Below are positions 8,041 through 16,949 of a DNA stretch of 64,000 nt, in pieces. The stretch's first letter is position 1; each line of letters opens with the position of its first letter. The DNA comes from QHCA01 sp038237645. Lineage in GTDB: Bacteria > Actinomycetota > Actinomycetes > Mycobacteriales > QHCA01. The stretch covers positions 1 through 64,000 of the forward strand of contig JBBRYN010000004.1 in assembly GCA_038237645.1 (NCBI GenBank). The letters run 5' to 3'. Both the position numbers and the translations under genes were made by a program. The notes under the pieces are model-generated. The model was given only the letters and a program-made list of their open reading frames with translations, was not told where the DNA came from and searched no databases.

Positions 8041-8648
8041 TGAAACACCAGAGACGTACTCAGGCGGAGCGCACCGAAGCGAGCCGCAATGCACTCATCC
8101 AGGCCGGGCGACGGCTGTTCGCCGACCGGGGATACGCCTCGGTCGGCACGGCGGAGATCGTCGCCGCGGCGGGCCTGACTCGCGGGGCGCTCTACTACCA
8201 GTTCGCCGACAAGACGGCGCTGTTCGTGACGGTGCTCGATCAGGTGGAAGCAGAGGTCGTGCAACAGGTGGCCAGGGTCCTCGATGGAGCCGGCGACTTG
8301 GGTCCGCTGGCGCGACTGGCTGCGAGCGCCGAGGCCTGGCTGGAGGCGTGCGCGGACCCTGGGGTCCAGCAGATCGTGCTGGTCGACGGGCCGGCTGTGC
8401 TCGGGTGGGAGCGTTGGCGCGAAATCGGGCAGCGGCACGGAATGGGCCTCACCACGGCGGCTCTCCATCATGCGATGGATGCCGGCGCCATCCCTGCTCA
8501 GCCGGTAGCACCTCTTGCGCACCTACTGGTCGGAGCGCTCGACGAGGCAGCGCTGTATGTCTCTCGCGCCCCGGATCCGACCAGCACGCGTCGAGACATC
8601 GCCGCAGTATTCCGCCGGCTCGTCTACGCCTTGGCCGCCCAAGACTGA
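8040..8648 (+). CDS. TetR-family transcriptional repressor
   Basis: A 202-aa TetR regulator. The N-terminal domain is complete: ASRNALIQAGRRLFADRGYA, then SVGTAEIVAAAGLTRGALYY (the recognition helix) and QFADKTALFVTVLDQVEAEV. The C-terminal ligand domain resembles that of AcrR-type members (VLVDGPAVLGWERWREI). A longer frame upstream exists, but ATG at 8040 gives the normal family N-terminus MKHQRRTQAERTEASR. The palindrome at 8026-8040 is a plausible binding site. The likely target is the divergent Rid-type gene; the inducer is unknown. Confidence 0.85.
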   Translation: MKHQRRTQAERTEASRNALIQAGRRLFADRGYASVGTAEIVAAAGLTRGALYYQFADKTALFVTVLDQVEAEVVQQVARVLDGAGDLGPLARLAASAEAWLEACADPGVQQIVLVDGPAVLGWERWREIGQRHGMGLTTAALHHAMDAGAIPAQPVAPLAHLLVGALDEAALYVSRAPDPTSTRRDIAAVFRRLVYALAAQD

Positions 8649-9023
8649 TCGTCGGCAGCAACCCCGCGACAATCAGGTGGCGGAATCGGCGCTTTTCAGA
8701 CTCGCCAGCCGAACCAGATCCTGACCTGCGGTCGCCGCATATACCTCCTGGATCTCGACATCCAGCGGAATCGTGATTGTCAGATATATCGAGTTCCGGG
8801 TTGCATTGGAAAACGGGTCTCCGCCCTCTGACATTGGTCTGCGAACAAAGTACGCCCCTGGTCTGACCCTGGCCTGACACCGCACTCGCGTAAGGGCCCG
8901 AGGACTGTCAGAGGAGGGAGGCTGCTGGGCGGGGCGGCCTATCGTGTGGCGCGTGACTTGCCCGATCGGTGCCGTTCGGCATTACCGTCGCTGTCTCGTG
9001 GCGGGCCGTGCCGGGCGCGAGAC
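8649..9023. other. Stretch without a convincing gene
   Basis: About 375 bases. A minus-strand frame at 8673-8834 (53 codons, containing IYLTITIPLDVEIQEVY) has some protein-like composition but no ribosome site or recognisable family. I would not call it without further evidence. Nothing else is seen. Confidence 0.3.
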
Positions 9024-9488
9024 GTGAAGCTGCTGACCGCCTACAGCGTGGCACAACTCGATGTGGTGCGGGCGACCGGCGAGTTGGTCCTTGCGCCGGC
9101 ATCGGGCACGGAGCCACCTCTCGCCGTTTCTGAGCTGCTGCTGACGGAGGATCCTGCGTATTGGCACCAGGTGATCGAGGCTCAACCTGATCGTGGGCAG
9201 ATCTCCGACTACCGGTACGCCTACGTGATCAGCGTCGAAGTCCCCTCGGCGTTCGTCGCGGCACTGGTGACCTCGTCGGAATATGGGCGGATCGGTCCGG
9301 AGGTGGCCGCCATGCTCGAGCGGCTTGCCCGGCCGGGCCCTGTGCCGCACCCGTTGGAGTCGGAGATCTTCGTCCTGCAGCGGATCGAGGAGTCCGCGGA
9401 GACAGTCGATGGTATGACCCAGCCTTACGTGCTGCGCGGCGGCATGCCGGCGACGATTCCCTGTTGGCGCGCTTCAATCGGCAGGTGA
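9024..9488 (+). CDS. Hypothetical protein
   Basis: A 154-aa protein that I do not recognise. From the GTG at 9024 it reads VKLLTAYSVAQLDVVRATGE and continues with a mixed alpha/beta composition, a Tyr-rich middle (SDYRYAYVISVEVPSAFVAA) and a Met/Leu helix (PEVAAMLERLARPG). No signal peptide, membrane helix or catalytic motif is visible. The frame is open further upstream (to 8946), but those residues are Arg/Pro-rich and look non-coding. It stands alone between the TetR gene and a small membrane protein. Confidence 0.45.
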   Translation: MKLLTAYSVAQLDVVRATGELVLAPASGTEPPLAVSELLLTEDPAYWHQVIEAQPDRGQISDYRYAYVISVEVPSAFVAALVTSSEYGRIGPEVAAMLERLARPGPVPHPLESEIFVLQRIEESAETVDGMTQPYVLRGGMPATIPCWRASIGR

Positions 9489-9725
9489 CGCGAGTCGCGG
9501 TGTGCGGCTGGGTGGCAGGCTCAGGTCAGTTGCGGTGAATCCTCGGGGCCCCGGGTTCAAAGACGCGGCTGTCCCGTATGGCTGCCCCAGCCGGTCGGCT
9601 GTGGTCGAACGGTACGGCGGAAACCGTTGGGCGGATCGAGGATCCGGCGGCGTCCGGACCGGGTGGCCTTCGGGGCCGAAGCTGAGTAGTTTGACGCTCT
9701 CCCCCGCAAGGAGTGGTGATGGACG

Positions 9726-10130
9726 ATGACTTCCATGAATAGTCCACGCACTCCTGGCTACCCGTCCACCCCTGCTGCGATGCCGCCCGCTGCTAACCGG
9801 CCGACGGACGGAACCGACGGGGCGTGGTGGATCGTTCCCGCTGTCGTCGGCACCTGTGCCGCGGCGGCTGCGCTGCCGATGAATTTCGCCCTCGCGTTGT
9901 GGTCGATGCTGCCCCTGGACTCCTGCGATTCCGACGGCTGCGGCGGCGGACCAACCGGCTGGACCGCGCTGTTCGCCTTGGGCACGATCATCTCCCTGGT
10001 CTGCGTCACCCTCTGCTGGGTGCTGCGCCGGCCGACCCGGCGGATGGCCCGGATCGCGCTTGCGGTCGTTGCCGTGCTGGCCGCAGTGCTGCCGTTGATC
10101 GCCTTCCGGCTGGTGATCTTCTCGGGTTGA
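9726..10130 (+). CDS. Small membrane protein with three predicted helices
   Basis: A 134-aa protein with a Pro-rich cytoplasmic-type N-terminus (residues 1-30), then three hydrophobic segments at about 34-58, 78-98 and 106-130. A loop carrying two Cys (SCDSDGCGGG) sits between the first two and could form an extracytoplasmic disulfide. AAGGAG lies about 12 bases upstream of the ATG. No family name is recognised; such proteins are common and uncharacterised in actinobacteria. It precedes the sensor kinase by 160 bases on the same strand. Confidence 0.65.
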   Translation: MTSMNSPRTPGYPSTPAAMPPAANRPTDGTDGAWWIVPAVVGTCAAAAALPMNFALALWSMLPLDSCDSDGCGGGPTGWTALFALGTIISLVCVTLCWVLRRPTRRMARIALAVVAVLAAVLPLIAFRLVIFSG

Positions 10131-10290
10131 GCCGGGCGGGGGTTAGCCATAGCCCGATCGGTGGGCTGGCTGGAGCGACGCACGACCGGCCTGGGTTCAG
10201 TGTTCAGGGTCCAGCGCGGTGCAGCGCAGCCTGGGGTGGGACGCTACGAGCCCAGTGGCAGGCGATCGAGCGACGGCGGGACGGTGAGCG

Positions 10291-11613
10291 GTGTCCGGCA
10301 TTTCACTCCTTCCGCGTCCGGATCCCATTCCCGGCAACTCGGTGCGCGCCCTGGCCTCTCCGCAGCTGTGGTTGGCCACGGTGCACCTGGCAAGCGACCT
10401 CATCGCACCCGCCGTGCTCGTCGGCCTCGGGTGGCTTTCAGGGGCCTGGTTGGGCAGCCTCTTCGCGGGTGGGGTCGGCATCGGGGTGGGGGGGCTCACC
10501 GTCCGGCTGCTCTGGTGCGGGCTGTGGACTCTCTGGCTGTTCCTCCCGCTGGGCATCTTCGAGCGGGCCCGCTATCGGCTGACGCTCGGCATGAGCGTCG
10601 CCGCGCCGCCGCTGCCTGGCCGCGGCCGGTCGTGGGATCGTCGGCTACTGGCGCTGGGCACCAGCCGCACGACATGGCAGCAACTCGGCTACTTCGTGCT
10701 GCTGACCCCGCTCTCGGTCGTCAATTTCGGTGGTGTGCTCCTGGCATGGTCGATCCCACCCGCCCTGCTGCTGCTCCCGGTCTACTACCCGGCCTTTTCC
10801 GACCGGCATACCACCATCGCCGGGTTCGGCGTAGGCACCGGCGTCACCGGCTGGGTGGTGAGCGGGTTGGCCGCGGTGTTCCTGCTTCTCGTCTCGCCGC
10901 AGATCGTCCGGGCACTGTCTCGGCTCGACGCGACACTGGCGCGGTCCCTGCTCGGCCGGTCCGTGGCCGGTCAGCTCACCGAGCGGGTCGGCGAATTGGA
11001 GACGAGTCGGCGCCGCACGGTCGATTCCGCGGAAGCGGAACGGCGGCGCATCGAACGTGATCTGCACGATGGCGCCCAGCAGCGGCTCGTCTCGGTCGCG
11101 ATGACCCTCGGCCGGGTGAAGGCGCGACTGCCGAATCTGCTCGACCCGGACACCCGCCTGCTGATCGACGATGCCTACCAGCAGGCGAGACTGGCGACCG
11201 CCGAGCTGCGGGATCTCACCCGTGGCCTGCACCCGCCGGTGCTCACCGACCGAGGGCTGGACGCGGCTCTGTCCGCGGTGGCCGCACGCGCACCTGTCCC
11301 GGTGCGGGTCGACGTCCGGGCCGAACCCCGTCCGTCGCCCACCGTCGAGGCGATCGCCTATTTCGTCGTGGCCGAGGCGCTGACCAACGTCGCCAAGCAC
11401 GCGCGCGCCACCTGCGCGTCGGTGGTCATCCGCCGCGACGGCAACCTGCTTCATGTCACGGTCGGCGACGACGGGGTGGGTGGAGCCGAGCCCGCCGCCG
11501 GCTCCGGCCTACGCGGACTCGCCGATCGGCTGGCCGGCGTGGACGGGCGGCTGTCCGTGGTCAGCCCCCGTGGCGGCCCGACCGCGCTGACCGTGGAGAT
11601 CCCATGCGGGTGA
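10291..11613 (+). CDS. Sensor histidine kinase (NarL/DesK type, HisKA_3)
   Basis: A 440-aa membrane histidine kinase. Hydrophobic segments between residues 25 and 205 form a putative sensor region of the kind annotated as 'putative sensor' in actinobacterial kinases. The dimerisation/phosphoacceptor domain has ERRRIERDLHDGAQQRL with His259 as the acceptor. The ATPase domain has NVAKHARATCASVVI (N box) and VGDDGVGGAEPAAGSGLRGL (G boxes). It starts with GTG. Its 3' end overlaps the response-regulator start by 10 bases, so the two are coupled and form a cognate pair. Confidence 0.9.
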   Translation: MSGISLLPRPDPIPGNSVRALASPQLWLATVHLASDLIAPAVLVGLGWLSGAWLGSLFAGGVGIGVGGLTVRLLWCGLWTLWLFLPLGIFERARYRLTLGMSVAAPPLPGRGRSWDRRLLALGTSRTTWQQLGYFVLLTPLSVVNFGGVLLAWSIPPALLLLPVYYPAFSDRHTTIAGFGVGTGVTGWVVSGLAAVFLLLVSPQIVRALSRLDATLARSLLGRSVAGQLTERVGELETSRRRTVDSAEAERRRIERDLHDGAQQRLVSVAMTLGRVKARLPNLLDPDTRLLIDDAYQQARLATAELRDLTRGLHPPVLTDRGLDAALSAVAARAPVPVRVDVRAEPRPSPTVEAIAYFVVAEALTNVAKHARATCASVVIRRDGNLLHVTVGDDGVGGAEPAAGSGLRGLADRLAGVDGRLSVVSPRGGPTALTVEIPCG

Positions 11614-12248
11614 TGATTGCCGAGGACTCGGTGCTGCTTCGCGAGGGCATCCAGCGGCTGCTCGTCGAGCAGGGCTACGACGTCGTCGCCACGGTCGACA
11701 ATGGTGACGCGTTGCTCCGCGCAATCGGGGAGGATCAGCCGGACGTGTGTGTGGTCGACGTGCGGATGCCACCGACGTTCACCGACGAGGGGCTGCGCGC
11801 GGCGCTGGTCATCCGCAGCCGCTGGCCGCGCGTCGGAGTGCTCGTACTCTCGCAGTACGTCGAGGAGCGCTACGCGACCGAACTGCTCGGAGCGAAACCG
11901 ACGGGTGTCGGCTACCTCCTCAAAGACCGGGTCAGCGACATCGCCGAGTTCGTCGACGCGCTGAGTCGGGTCGCTCGCGGCGGCACGGCGCTCGACCCCC
12001 AGGTGGTCTCACAATTGCTCGCCCGCTCGCGTCGGGCCGACCCGATCGCCGCGCTGAGCCCGCGTGAACGTGAGGTGATCCGTGCCATGGCAGAAGGCCG
12101 CTCCAACGCCGGAATCGCCGCGGCGTTGTTCATCGGGGAAGGTGCCGTCGAAAAGCACATCAGCAGCATCTTCCTCAAGCTCGGCCTCACCCCCGGTGAA
12201 GGCGAGCATCGCCGCGTGCTCGCCGTCCTGCGCTACCTGGGCAGCTGA
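11604..12248 (+). CDS. NarL/FixJ-type response regulator
   Basis: A 214-aa response regulator. The receiver domain has the acidic pair at residues 7-8 (IAEDS), the phosphoacceptor Asp52 in CVVDVRMPP, and the C-terminal Lys in YLLKDRVSD. A LuxR-type helix-turn-helix follows (LSPREREVIRAMAEGRSNAG, then AVEKHISSIFLKLGL). The partner is the histidine kinase immediately upstream. Likely targets are the DUF4097-like and ABC-transporter genes just downstream on the same strand. Confidence 0.92.
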   Translation: MRVMIAEDSVLLREGIQRLLVEQGYDVVATVDNGDALLRAIGEDQPDVCVVDVRMPPTFTDEGLRAALVIRSRWPRVGVLVLSQYVEERYATELLGAKPTGVGYLLKDRVSDIAEFVDALSRVARGGTALDPQVVSQLLARSRRADPIAALSPREREVIRAMAEGRSNAGIAAALFIGEGAVEKHISSIFLKLGLTPGEGEHRRVLAVLRYLGS

Positions 12249-12249
12249 C

Positions 12250-13062
12250 ATGGGTCCGGCGGGGCTGTCGCCATCGCACGAGGCCAGGACTTCGCTCCCA
12301 CCTGCTCGCCGGGCCGTGCTGGTCATCGGGCTTCCCTTGGTCGCGCTCGCGTGTCTGGCCGTGGCGGTGAACATGTCGGGATACGCTCGCGTCGTCGACC
12401 CTGTCGACATCAGCTACGACGTCGCCGCCGGATCGCGCGTCACAGTGGACGTTCCCCGCGCTGTGCTCACCGTCCGGGCCAGCCAGGACGGCCGCGTGCA
12501 CGTGTCCGCGCACGGGGCTTACGTGGGCACGAAGCCGACGTTGGCAGCAAGCACTTCCGGCGACCGGACGGCGATCAGCGTACGTGGCTGCACGTCCGGC
12601 TGGTTCCAGCGGTGCTGGCTCGACGTCATGGTCGAACTGCCCTCGACGCTGCCGCTGAAGGTGAACGCCGGCTTCGGCATCTCAGCCTCTGGACTGGCCG
12701 GTCCGCTCGACCTGGTCACCACATCCGGTGACATCGAAGCGATCGGCACCCGCGGACCGGTCGACGTGCGCAGTGACGGCGGCAACATCCGGGTGTGGGC
12801 CACGGCCTCCAGCCGGGTTGTCGTCGCGACTCACACCGGCAACGTCGATCTGGCCTTTCTCATGGCCCCGACGACGGTGCGGGCAACGACGATCAAGGGC
12901 AGTGTTCGGATCATTGTTCCATTGCGCGACGTCACCTACTTCGTCAGCGGCCGGGCTGGCCATGGCCGTACGGACACCTCGTCCGTTCCCAGCGATCCCA
13001 CGTCTGCGCGCACCGTCACCGCCCGCGCCGGCCACGGCAACGTGACGGTCGCCCGAGCCTGA
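12250..13062 (+). CDS. DUF4097-like membrane-anchored beta-repeat protein
   Basis: A 270-aa protein beginning 1 base after the response-regulator stop. One membrane segment at about residues 22-40 (VLVIGLPLVALACLAVAV) is followed by an extracytoplasmic, strand-rich region of repeated Gly/Asp/Thr turns such as LVTTSGDIEAIGTRGPVDV and RSDGGNIRVWATASSRVVV. This is the pattern of the DUF4097/adhesin-like beta-helix family often found with two-component systems that sense envelope stress. It probably acts at the outer face of the membrane as an accessory to the kinase or transporter. Confidence 0.75.
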   Translation: MGPAGLSPSHEARTSLPPARRAVLVIGLPLVALACLAVAVNMSGYARVVDPVDISYDVAAGSRVTVDVPRAVLTVRASQDGRVHVSAHGAYVGTKPTLAASTSGDRTAISVRGCTSGWFQRCWLDVMVELPSTLPLKVNAGFGISASGLAGPLDLVTTSGDIEAIGTRGPVDVRSDGGNIRVWATASSRVVVATHTGNVDLAFLMAPTTVRATTIKGSVRIIVPLRDVTYFVSGRAGHGRTDTSSVPSDPTSARTVTARAGHGNVTVARA

Positions 13063-13211
13063 CCGATCGCGGCCCGCAGTGACGGCACGTGGGTGGGGGT
13101 AGCCGTAGCCCGATTCCGGGGGTTGCCGGGACCGACATCGACCCGCCAGTCGAGCAGGGTGATGAGCGTTCCCGGCCCGGTTGGGCAGGCCGGCTGATGG
13201 AGGGTTGAGCG

Positions 13212-14150
13212 ATGATTCGAGCTTGTGGCCTGACGAAGCGGTATGGCGACAAGACCGCTGTTGCTGGTCTGACGTTCACGGTCCGTCCGGGTGTGGTTAC
13301 CGGATTCTTGGGTCCGAACGGTGCCGGGAAGTCGACGACGATGCGGCTGATCCTGGGGCTGGATCGGCCGAGTGCGGGTGAGGTGCGGGTGAACGGGCGG
13401 CGGTATCGCGATCATGCGGCGCCGTTGCAGGAGGTGGGTGCGCTCCTGGAGGCGCGCTCTGTCCACAAGAGCCGGTCGGCCTACAACCACCTGCGGGCGC
13501 TTGCGGCAACGCATGGGATCTCGCGGCGGCGGGTGGACCAGGTGGTCGACCTGGTTGGGCTGCGCGAGGTGGCTGGCCGGCGGGTGGGCGGGTTTTCGCT
13601 GGGGATGGGTCAGCGGCTGGGGATCGGCTGCGCGTTGCTGGGTGATCCGGCGACGGTGATCCTTGACGAACCCGTCAACGGGTTGGACCCGGAGGGCATC
13701 GTGTGGATGCGCGCTCTGTTGCGTGGTTTGGCTGCTGAGGGTCGCACGGTGTTCGTGTCGAGTCATCTGATGGCGGAGATGGCGCGGACGGCCGAGCATG
13801 TGATCGTCGTCGGGCGGGGGCGGCTGATCGCCGATGTCACGGTCAGCGACATGATCGCCGGCGCCTCGACGGGGTCGGTATCGGTCCTCAGCCCGCAGGC
13901 GGGCCGGTTGGGTGAACTGCTGGCCGGGCCGAGAGTCGCCGTCGCGGCGGGCGAGGGTGGGCGGCTGCAGGTGCGTGGGCTGCCGGCGCCGCGGATCGGC
14001 GAGATCGCCGCGGAGCACGGCCTGGTCATCCACGAACTGGTCTCGCAGCAGGCCTCGTTGGAGGAGGCGTTCATGACGTTGACCCGCGACTCGCTGGACT
14101 ACCAGGCCACCGTTTCCGCCGATGAAAGCTCACCGAGGAGTGCCGCATGA
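13212..14150 (+). CDS. ABC transporter ATP-binding protein
   Basis: A 312-aa ABC ATPase of the drug/antibiotic exporter type (CcmA-like). Walker A is FLGPNGAGKSTTMRL, the signature is GGFSLGMGQRLGIG, and Walker B is ATVILDEPVNGLDP, followed by the H-loop VSSHLM. The last 80 residues form the C-terminal extension typical of exporters such as DrrA/BcrA homologues. It overlaps the permease start by 4 bases (ATGA). Location downstream of the two-component genes suggests regulated export of an antimicrobial or lipid. Confidence 0.92.
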   Translation: MIRACGLTKRYGDKTAVAGLTFTVRPGVVTGFLGPNGAGKSTTMRLILGLDRPSAGEVRVNGRRYRDHAAPLQEVGALLEARSVHKSRSAYNHLRALAATHGISRRRVDQVVDLVGLREVAGRRVGGFSLGMGQRLGIGCALLGDPATVILDEPVNGLDPEGIVWMRALLRGLAAEGRTVFVSSHLMAEMARTAEHVIVVGRGRLIADVTVSDMIAGASTGSVSVLSPQAGRLGELLAGPRVAVAAGEGGRLQVRGLPAPRIGEIAAEHGLVIHELVSQQASLEEAFMTLTRDSLDYQATVSADESSPRSAA

Positions 14151-14989
14151 ACACCACCATCACCCCGGCGTCGCACGTCGACGGGTCGGCCGCATCGGCG
14201 CCCATACCCGGTATCGGCGGGCGGGTCACCATGGCCCGCGTCGTCGTCTCGGAATGGCTGAAGCTGCGGTCGTTGCGATCGACCTGGCTGACCTTTGGCG
14301 CCACGCTGCTGACCCTGGTGGGCCTGGGGCTGTTGATCTGCGGCCTGACGGCGGCGCATTGGGCGGACATGCCCCCGGCGTCGCGGGCACACTTCGATCC
14401 GGTCGAGGCCAGCTTCGGTGGGGTGTTCTTCGCTCAGCTCGCGCTCGGCGTCCTCGGTGTGCTCGTGGTGACCGGGGAGTATTCCACCGGCACGATCCGG
14501 GCCAGCCTCACCGCGGTGCCCCGCCGCCTGCCGGTGCTGTGGGCCAAGGCCGGCGTGTTCGCCGTGGTGACATTCGGGCTCACCGGCGCCGGCGCGTTCG
14601 CCGCGTTCCTCGGCGGGCAGGCCCTGCTCGGGGCACACGGGACGACCGTCGGCCCCCCGCAGGTGCTGCGGGTGTTCGGCGTCGCGCTGTATCTCACGGT
14701 CGTCGGCCTGCTCGGCATCGGCCTCGGGGCCCTGCTGCGCAGCACCGCCGGCGGGATCGCGGTGCTGTTCGGCGTGCTGCTCGTCGTCCCGATCAGTGCC
14801 GGATTCCTGCCCAGCGACTGGCAGCGGACCCTGGCGCCCTACCTCCCCAGCAACGCCGGCGCTGCGCTTTACAAGCTCCACGCGCACCCGGGGATGCTGG
14901 CGCCGTGGACCGGCTTCGCGCTGTTCGCCGGCTACGCGCTCGCCGTCATCGCCCTCGCCGCCGTACTGCTCCGGCGCCGCGACACCTGA
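14147..14989 (+). CDS. ABC-2-type permease
   Basis: A 280-aa integral membrane protein with six hydrophobic segments. It begins with a cytoplasmic stretch containing the typical VVSEWLKLRSLRSTWLT entry helix seen in ABC-2 exporter permeases, and contains EYSTGTIRASLTAVPRR, another conserved feature of this family. The start overlaps the ATPase stop. It forms the membrane channel partner of the preceding ATPase. The substrate is unknown. Confidence 0.9.
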   Translation: MNTTITPASHVDGSAASAPIPGIGGRVTMARVVVSEWLKLRSLRSTWLTFGATLLTLVGLGLLICGLTAAHWADMPPASRAHFDPVEASFGGVFFAQLALGVLGVLVVTGEYSTGTIRASLTAVPRRLPVLWAKAGVFAVVTFGLTGAGAFAAFLGGQALLGAHGTTVGPPQVLRVFGVALYLTVVGLLGIGLGALLRSTAGGIAVLFGVLLVVPISAGFLPSDWQRTLAPYLPSNAGAALYKLHAHPGMLAPWTGFALFAGYALAVIALAAVLLRRRDT

Positions 14990-15422
14990 ACGGCCTGTGG
15001 CTACGCCGACCGCTCGATCCGTTGCCGCGCCGTGGAACTTTGTTCAGAGGGGGGACTGTCCATGACGGACAGTGCTGGTCGCTGCGCGCCTCGGAGGGTC
15101 GCTGACTCACCTCGAGGTCGGGAGGCAGGGGCTGCGAGCTCTGGAGCGACAGCCGCCCCGGCCGCCCCAGGCGCCGATCACAACGACTCGCCTGGTCACC
15201 CGGCGGTTCGAACATGCACGGTAGTGAGCTCCGCCGGCCCGACCGGGCGCATGACCAGTTCTGGTCCTACATCACCGCCGCCGCCCAGGCGACCGCTGTT
15301 GTGATCCGGCAAGAGGGCAGGAACTTGACAAGACCCTTCCCAGCCGAGGATCTGCTACAGAATGCTGCTGCTACCACCGGTGACGACTTCGTCTCCGCAG
15401 TGGTTCGCGAACGGAGGACCTC
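14990..15422. other. Upstream region of the subtilase; at most a doubtful short frame
   Basis: A 430-base gap. A 70-codon plus-strand frame at 15214-15426 (with WSYITAAAQATAVVIRQEG) ends 4 bases into the subtilase start and has partly protein-like composition, but it has no family and no clear ribosome site. I regard it as doubtful. The rest probably holds the protease promoter, which I cannot pinpoint. Confidence 0.3.
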
Positions 15423-16658
15423 TTGAGGAAGAGCATGCGATGCGCGGGGGTGGCGGGCCTGGCGGCAGCCCTGTTAAGCGCAGCGTTCATCACACCGGCC
15501 GTGGCCACGCAGGCAGCGGCCACGCGGGGCACGATCCTGCATGCCGGCGGTGCCGCAGCCGTTAAGGACCGCTACGTCGTCGTACTCAAGGACACGCCCG
15601 CGCTGCGCCGGCAGGCGGTCCCCGCCGCCGCCCGCAGGCTGGCCGCCCGGCACCACGGCACCACCAGGTACATCTACCAACGGGCGCTGCGTGGCTTTTC
15701 GGCCACCATGAGCCGGTCCGATGCTGCCGCGCTGGCCACCGAGCCCAGCGTCGCCTATGTCGAGCAAAGCCACCTGATGCGGCTCTCGGCCACGCAGACC
15801 AACCCGCCCTCCTGGGGGATCGACCGGATCGACCAGCGCAGCTTGCCGCTCGACAAGTCCTACAGCTATCCCAACGACGGCACCGGCGTGCACGCCTACG
15901 TCATCGACACGGGTATCCGATTCAGCCACAGCACCTTCGGCGGGCGGGCGACATCGGGGTTCGACGCCATCGACGGCGGTTCGGCCGATGACTGCCACGG
16001 GCACGGCACGCACGTCTCGGGCACGATCGGCGGATCGGAGTACGGCGTCGCGAAGGGTGTGTCGCTGGTCGGCGTCCGGGTGCTCAACTGCAGCGGCTCC
16101 GGCACCACCGACCAGGTGGTCGCGGGCATCGACTGGGTTACGCAGAACGCCATCAAGCCGGCAGTGGCGAACATGAGCCTCGGTGGGGGACCCGACACCG
16201 CCCTCGACAGCGCGGTGGCCAACTCGATCTCCTCGGGCATCACCTACGGCATCGCGGCCGGCAACGGCAACTCGGTCGGCATCGGCGTGGACGCCTGCGG
16301 AACGTCTCCGGCACGCGTCCCCGCAGCCATCACGGTCGGGGCCACCGACATCAGCGACGCCAAGGCCCGCTTCTCCAACATCGGCACCTGCCTGGACATC
16401 TTCGGCCCTGGGGTGAACATCACCTCGTCGTGGAACACCAGTGACACCGCCACCAACGCCATCAGTGGCACGTCCATGGCGACGCCGCATGTCGTCGGTG
16501 CCGCGGCAGTCTGGCTGGCAGCCCACCCAGGCTCAACGCCGCAGCAGGTCCGCGACGGCCTGGTTGCCGACGCCACAAGCGGCGCGGTGACCAACCCGGG
16601 CTCCGGCTCGCCGAACAAGTTGCTGTTCGTCGATCAGGGCAGCACGGCAATGTCGTGA
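15423..16658 (+). CDS. Secreted S8 subtilisin-like serine protease (proteinase K/aqualysin type), C-terminally cut
   Basis: A 411-aa preproenzyme. A signal peptide occupies about residues 1-30 (AGLAAALLSAAFITPAVA). An I9 pro-domain follows (DRYVVVLKDTPALRRQ to VAYVEQSHLMRL). The catalytic triad is clear: Asp in HAYVIDTGI, His in CHGHGTHVSG and Ser in SGTSMATPHVVG, with the oxyanion Asn in GIAAGNGNS. The TTG at 15423 is chosen because GGAGG lies 5 bases upstream; an ATG at 15435 is an alternative. The protein stops at 16658, but coding sequence for an Ig-like domain continues in another frame just after, so the original enzyme was longer by about 87 residues. Confidence 0.88.
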   Translation: MRKSMRCAGVAGLAAALLSAAFITPAVATQAAATRGTILHAGGAAAVKDRYVVVLKDTPALRRQAVPAAARRLAARHHGTTRYIYQRALRGFSATMSRSDAAALATEPSVAYVEQSHLMRLSATQTNPPSWGIDRIDQRSLPLDKSYSYPNDGTGVHAYVIDTGIRFSHSTFGGRATSGFDAIDGGSADDCHGHGTHVSGTIGGSEYGVAKGVSLVGVRVLNCSGSGTTDQVVAGIDWVTQNAIKPAVANMSLGGGPDTALDSAVANSISSGITYGIAAGNGNSVGIGVDACGTSPARVPAAITVGATDISDAKARFSNIGTCLDIFGPGVNITSSWNTSDTATNAISGTSMATPHVVGAAAVWLAAHPGSTPQQVRDGLVADATSGAVTNPGSGSPNKLLFVDQGSTAMS

Positions 16659-16912
16659 CCGTCGACAGCCCAGGCGACCAGACCACGGCGGTGGGCACCT
16701 CGGTCAGCCTGCAGATCACCGGCAGAAACTCCGGCGGTTGATCCCTCAGCTACACCGCGACCGGTCTACCAAGTGGCCTGTCGATCAGCTCGGCCGGTCT
16801 GGTCAGCAGCACGCCGACCACCGCCGAAACCGCCAGCGTGACGGTGACCGGCCAGGACAGCACCGGCGCCAGCGGTTCGGTGACGTTCACCTGGACGGTC
16901 ACGAGCACCTGA
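16649..16912 (+). pseudogene. Severed C-terminal Ig-like (He_PIG type) domain of the subtilase
   Basis: Directly after the protease, in a shifted frame, the sequence reads NVVTVDSPGDQTTAVGTSVS, then LQITGRNSGG, an in-frame TGA at 16739, then SLSYTATGLPSGLSISSAGL and ASVTVTGQDSTGASGSVTFT, ending at a TGA at 16910. The 'L-x-Y-x-A-x-G-L-P-x-G-L-S-I' block is the hallmark of the putative Ig domains that often follow secreted actinobacterial proteases. Both a frame change and a nonsense codon separate it from the enzyme, so it is no longer made. Confidence 0.7.
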
Positions 16913-16949
16913 ACATCGACGTGCCTTCCAGCCTGCCCCGCTCGGCAGT

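Noticed and set aside
9758..10183. Minus-strand frame opposite the small membrane protein
   Set aside because: Shadow of the membrane protein; its residues are Ser/Arg/Thr-rich with no hydrophobic pattern.
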